Source: Agrostemma githago (Eukaryota > Streptophyta > Magnoliopsida > Caryophyllales > Caryophyllaceae). Taken from it: a stretch of 64,000 nt of DNA. Positions within the stretch are counted from its first letter, which is position 1. Every line of letters begins with the position of its first letter. Position numbers and translations under genes: made by a program. The DNA is taken from contig OY288241.1 of assembly GCA_958450325.1 (NCBI GenBank), forward strand, positions 45,087,978 through 45,151,977. Reading direction: 5' to 3'. The notes beneath the pieces are model-generated. The model was not told where the DNA came from, searched no databases, and worked only from the letters and a program-made list of their open reading frames with translations. Shown piece after piece: positions 61,621 to 64,000 of this stretch.

Positions 61621-61924
61621 CGGAACTTTGTCTCTTGACTTTTTTGGAGATAGTTTCCGACTATCTCTGGTATGTTATTTGGAACGGATCTTTGTCCCTG
61701 GACTTTCTTCTATATAGTTGGCGACTATCTCAGGACTATTCTTTGGGATGGATCTTTGTCCTTGGACTTTCTTCGAGACTGTTTCCGACAATCTCTGGAC
61801 TATTTTTTGGGACGGATCTTTGTCCTTGGACATTCTTCGAGACAGTTTCCGAGAATCTCTGGACTGTTCTTTGAGATGGATCTTTGTCCCTGGACTTTCT
61901 TGGAGATAGTTTCCAACTATCTCT
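61621..61924 (+). repeat. Diverged satellite monomers
   Basis: Five monomers with individual variants (GGAACTTTGTCTCTTGAC, TCTGGTATGTTATTTGG, CTTTGAGATGG) between the 17-mer cluster and the 960-bp duplication. No gene or insertion is seen. Confidence 0.85.
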
Positions 61925-62884
61925 GGACTATTCTTTGGGACGGATATTTGTCCCTAGACTTTCTTGGAGATAGTTTCCGACTATCTCTGGACTGTTATTT
62001 GGAACGGATCTTTGTCCCTGGACTTTCTTCAATATAGTTGGCGACTATATCAGGACTATTCTTTGGGATGGATCTTTGTCCCTGGACATTCTTCGAGACA
62101 GTTTCCGACAATCTTTGCACTGTTTTTTGGGATTGGTCTTTGTCCCTGGACTTTCTTCCAGACAGTTTCCGACTATCTCTGGACTATTTTTTGGGACGGA
62201 TCTTTGTCCCTGGACTTTCTTGGAGATATTTTTCGACTATCTCTGGACTATTATTTGGGACGGATCTTTGTCCTTGGACTTTCTTCTATATAGTTGGCGA
62301 CTATCTCAAGACCAGTCTTTGGGATGGATCTTTGTCTCTAGACTTTCTTCAAGACAGTTTCCGACTATCTCTGTACTATTCTTCAAGACGGATCTTTGTC
62401 ACTGGACATTCTTCGAGACAGTTTCCGACAATCTCTGGACTGTTCTTTGGGATGGGTCTTTGTCCCTGGACTTTCTTTGAGACAATTTCCGACTATCTCT
62501 AGAATATTCTTTAGGATGGATCTTTGTCCCTGGACTTTCTTCGAGACAGTTTCCGACTATCTCTGGACTCTTCTTTGGGACGGATCTTTGTCCTTGGACT
62601 TTTATCGAGACAAATTTTGACTAGCTCTGGACTATTATTTGGGACGGATCTTTGTCCCTGGACTTTCTTCATCACAGTTTTCCACTATCTCTGGACTGTT
62701 CTTTGGTACAGAACTTTGTCCCGGAACTTTCTTTGAGACAGTTGCCGACTTTCTCTTGACTGTTCTTTCGGACGGATCTTTTTCCATGGACTTTCTTGGA
62801 GATAGTTTCCGACTATCTCTGGACTGTTATTTGGAACGGATCTTTGTCCCTGGACTTTCTTCTATATAGTTGGCGACTATCTTA
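61925..62884 (+). repeat. 960-bp tandem duplication, copy 1 (15 monomers)
   Basis: Fifteen monomers repeated directly by 62885-63844. Read line by line, the copies show one mismatch: CTGGACTGTT near 62699 against CTGGACTGCT near 63659. Distinct variants inside include TTTGCACTGTTTTTTGGG, TATTTTTCGAC, AAGACCAGTC and GACTAGCTCTGG. Confidence 0.95.
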
Positions 62885-63844
62885 GGACTATTCTTTGGGA
62901 CGGATATTTGTCCCTAGACTTTCTTGGAGATAGTTTCCGACTATCTCTGGACTGTTATTTGGAACGGATCTTTGTCCCTGGACTTTCTTCAATATAGTTG
63001 GCGACTATATCAGGACTATTCTTTGGGATGGATCTTTGTCCCTGGACATTCTTCGAGACAGTTTCCGACAATCTTTGCACTGTTTTTTGGGATTGGTCTT
63101 TGTCCCTGGACTTTCTTCCAGACAGTTTCCGACTATCTCTGGACTATTTTTTGGGACGGATCTTTGTCCCTGGACTTTCTTGGAGATATTTTTCGACTAT
63201 CTCTGGACTATTATTTGGGACGGATCTTTGTCCTTGGACTTTCTTCTATATAGTTGGCGACTATCTCAAGACCAGTCTTTGGGATGGATCTTTGTCTCTA
63301 GACTTTCTTCAAGACAGTTTCCGACTATCTCTGTACTATTCTTCAAGACGGATCTTTGTCACTGGACATTCTTCGAGACAGTTTCCGACAATCTCTGGAC
63401 TGTTCTTTGGGATGGGTCTTTGTCCCTGGACTTTCTTTGAGACAATTTCCGACTATCTCTAGAATATTCTTTAGGATGGATCTTTGTCCCTGGACTTTCT
63501 TCGAGACAGTTTCCGACTATCTCTGGACTCTTCTTTGGGACGGATCTTTGTCCTTGGACTTTTATCGAGACAAATTTTGACTAGCTCTGGACTATTATTT
63601 GGGACGGATCTTTGTCCCTGGACTTTCTTCATCACAGTTTTCCACTATCTCTGGACTGCTCTTTGGTACAGAACTTTGTCCCGGAACTTTCTTTGAGACA
63701 GTTGCCGACTTTCTCTTGACTGTTCTTTCGGACGGATCTTTTTCCATGGACTTTCTTGGAGATAGTTTCCGACTATCTCTGGACTGTTATTTGGAACGGA
63801 TCTTTGTCCCTGGACTTTCTTCTATATAGTTGGCGACTATCTTA
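62885..63844 (+). repeat. 960-bp tandem duplication, copy 2
   Basis: The junction at about 62885 joins CTTAGGACTATTC to GGGACGGATATTTGTCC, copied from 61941. After copy 2 the sequence instead continues with GGGATGGATCTTTG (63858). With about 0.1% difference, this is among the youngest events visible in the window. Confidence 0.95.
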
Positions 63845-64000
63845 GGACTATTCTTTGGGATGGATCTTTGTCCCTGGACTTTCTTCGAGACTGTTTCCGA
63901 CTTTCTCTAGACTATTTTTTGGGACGGATCTTGGTCCCTGGACATTCTTCGAGACAGTTTCCGAGAATCTCTGGACTGTTCTTTGGGACGGATCTTTGTC
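63845..64000 (+). repeat. Satellite array, right edge
   Basis: Two and a half monomers of M18/M19 type (CTTCGAGACTGTTTCCG, TTTCCGAGAATCTC). The window ends inside a monomer, so the array continues to the right. Confidence 0.95.

Larger units (their letters stand above)
2674..64000 (+). repeat. 64-bp satellite array, main body
   Basis: Roughly 960 uninterrupted head-to-tail monomers of about 64 bp, all in one orientation. The example at 6471-6534 shows the full unit with one difference from the consensus. Each monomer holds one GATC and typically three CpGs (in GACGG, TTCGAG and TCCGAC), plus two weak dyads (GGGAC...GTCCC and ACAGT...ACTGT). The + strand consensus has no stop codon in any frame, and 64 is not a multiple of 3, so chance open frames of up to about 350 codons occur in all three + frames. 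These are not genes. The sub-blocks listed separately describe the higher-order structure. Confidence 0.97.

Noticed and set aside
2674..64000. Ribosomal intergenic spacer repeats
   Set aside because: No rRNA coding sequence, RNA polymerase I-type promoter or unit boundary was seen in 64 kb, and the nested HOR structure is more like a dispersed or centromeric satellite. It cannot be fully excluded without flanking sequence.

Overview
The window is non-coding plant-type heterochromatin. It is one very long tandem satellite array, monomer about 64 bp, every monomer in the same orientation, broken once by a 1,558-bp solo LTR of a retrotransposon. I find no credible protein gene, tRNA, rRNA or CRISPR array. 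A nuclear plant genome is suggested by the array's scale and nested higher-order structure, by CpG-decay variants typical of methylated repeats, and by the LTR (TG...CA ends, 5-bp target duplication, TATA box, T-rich leader). The species and the satellite family are not recognised. The array runs off both ends of the window.

Monomer: 6471-6534 is a near-consensus example. Consensus blocks in order are CTTTGGGACGG, ATCTTTGTCCC, TGGACTTTCTTCGAGACAG and TTTCCGACTATCTCTGGACT followed by GTT. The consensus composition is about A9 C16 G15 T24. The two halves (33 + 31 bp) both begin CTGGACT and can be aligned, so the monomer looks like an old dimer of a ~32-bp unit.

Layout: 1-1115 diverged monomers; 1116-2673 solo LTR flanked by GTTTC/GTTTC; 2674-4194 diverged monomers; 4195-7390 and 7391-10714 a near-exact ~3.2-kb tandem duplication; 10689-12093 a diverged copy of the main higher-order repeat (HOR); 12094-25249 HOR copies of 22 monomers (1,407 bp), first irregular and then five exact-length copies; 25250-30751 a rearranged block dominated by a 7-monomer (448-bp) repeat; 30752-43414 nine exact 1,407-bp copies falling into two haplotypes in the order A B A B A B B A A; 43415-53384 deleted, chimeric and rearranged HOR material; 53385-60296 a 3,456-bp tandem duplication that carries a second HOR of 17 monomers (1,088 bp); 61925-63844 a 960-bp tandem duplication with one mismatch seen; then satellite to the end.

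How it works together: there are no genes to form a pathway. The sequence is a record of array evolution. Monomers were joined into HOR units, units amplified in register (nearly all duplication lengths are whole multiples of about 64 bp), neighbouring units alternated as A/B dimers, and variants moved between distant parts of the array. A centromeric or pericentromeric location is a reasonable inference but is not shown by the sequence.
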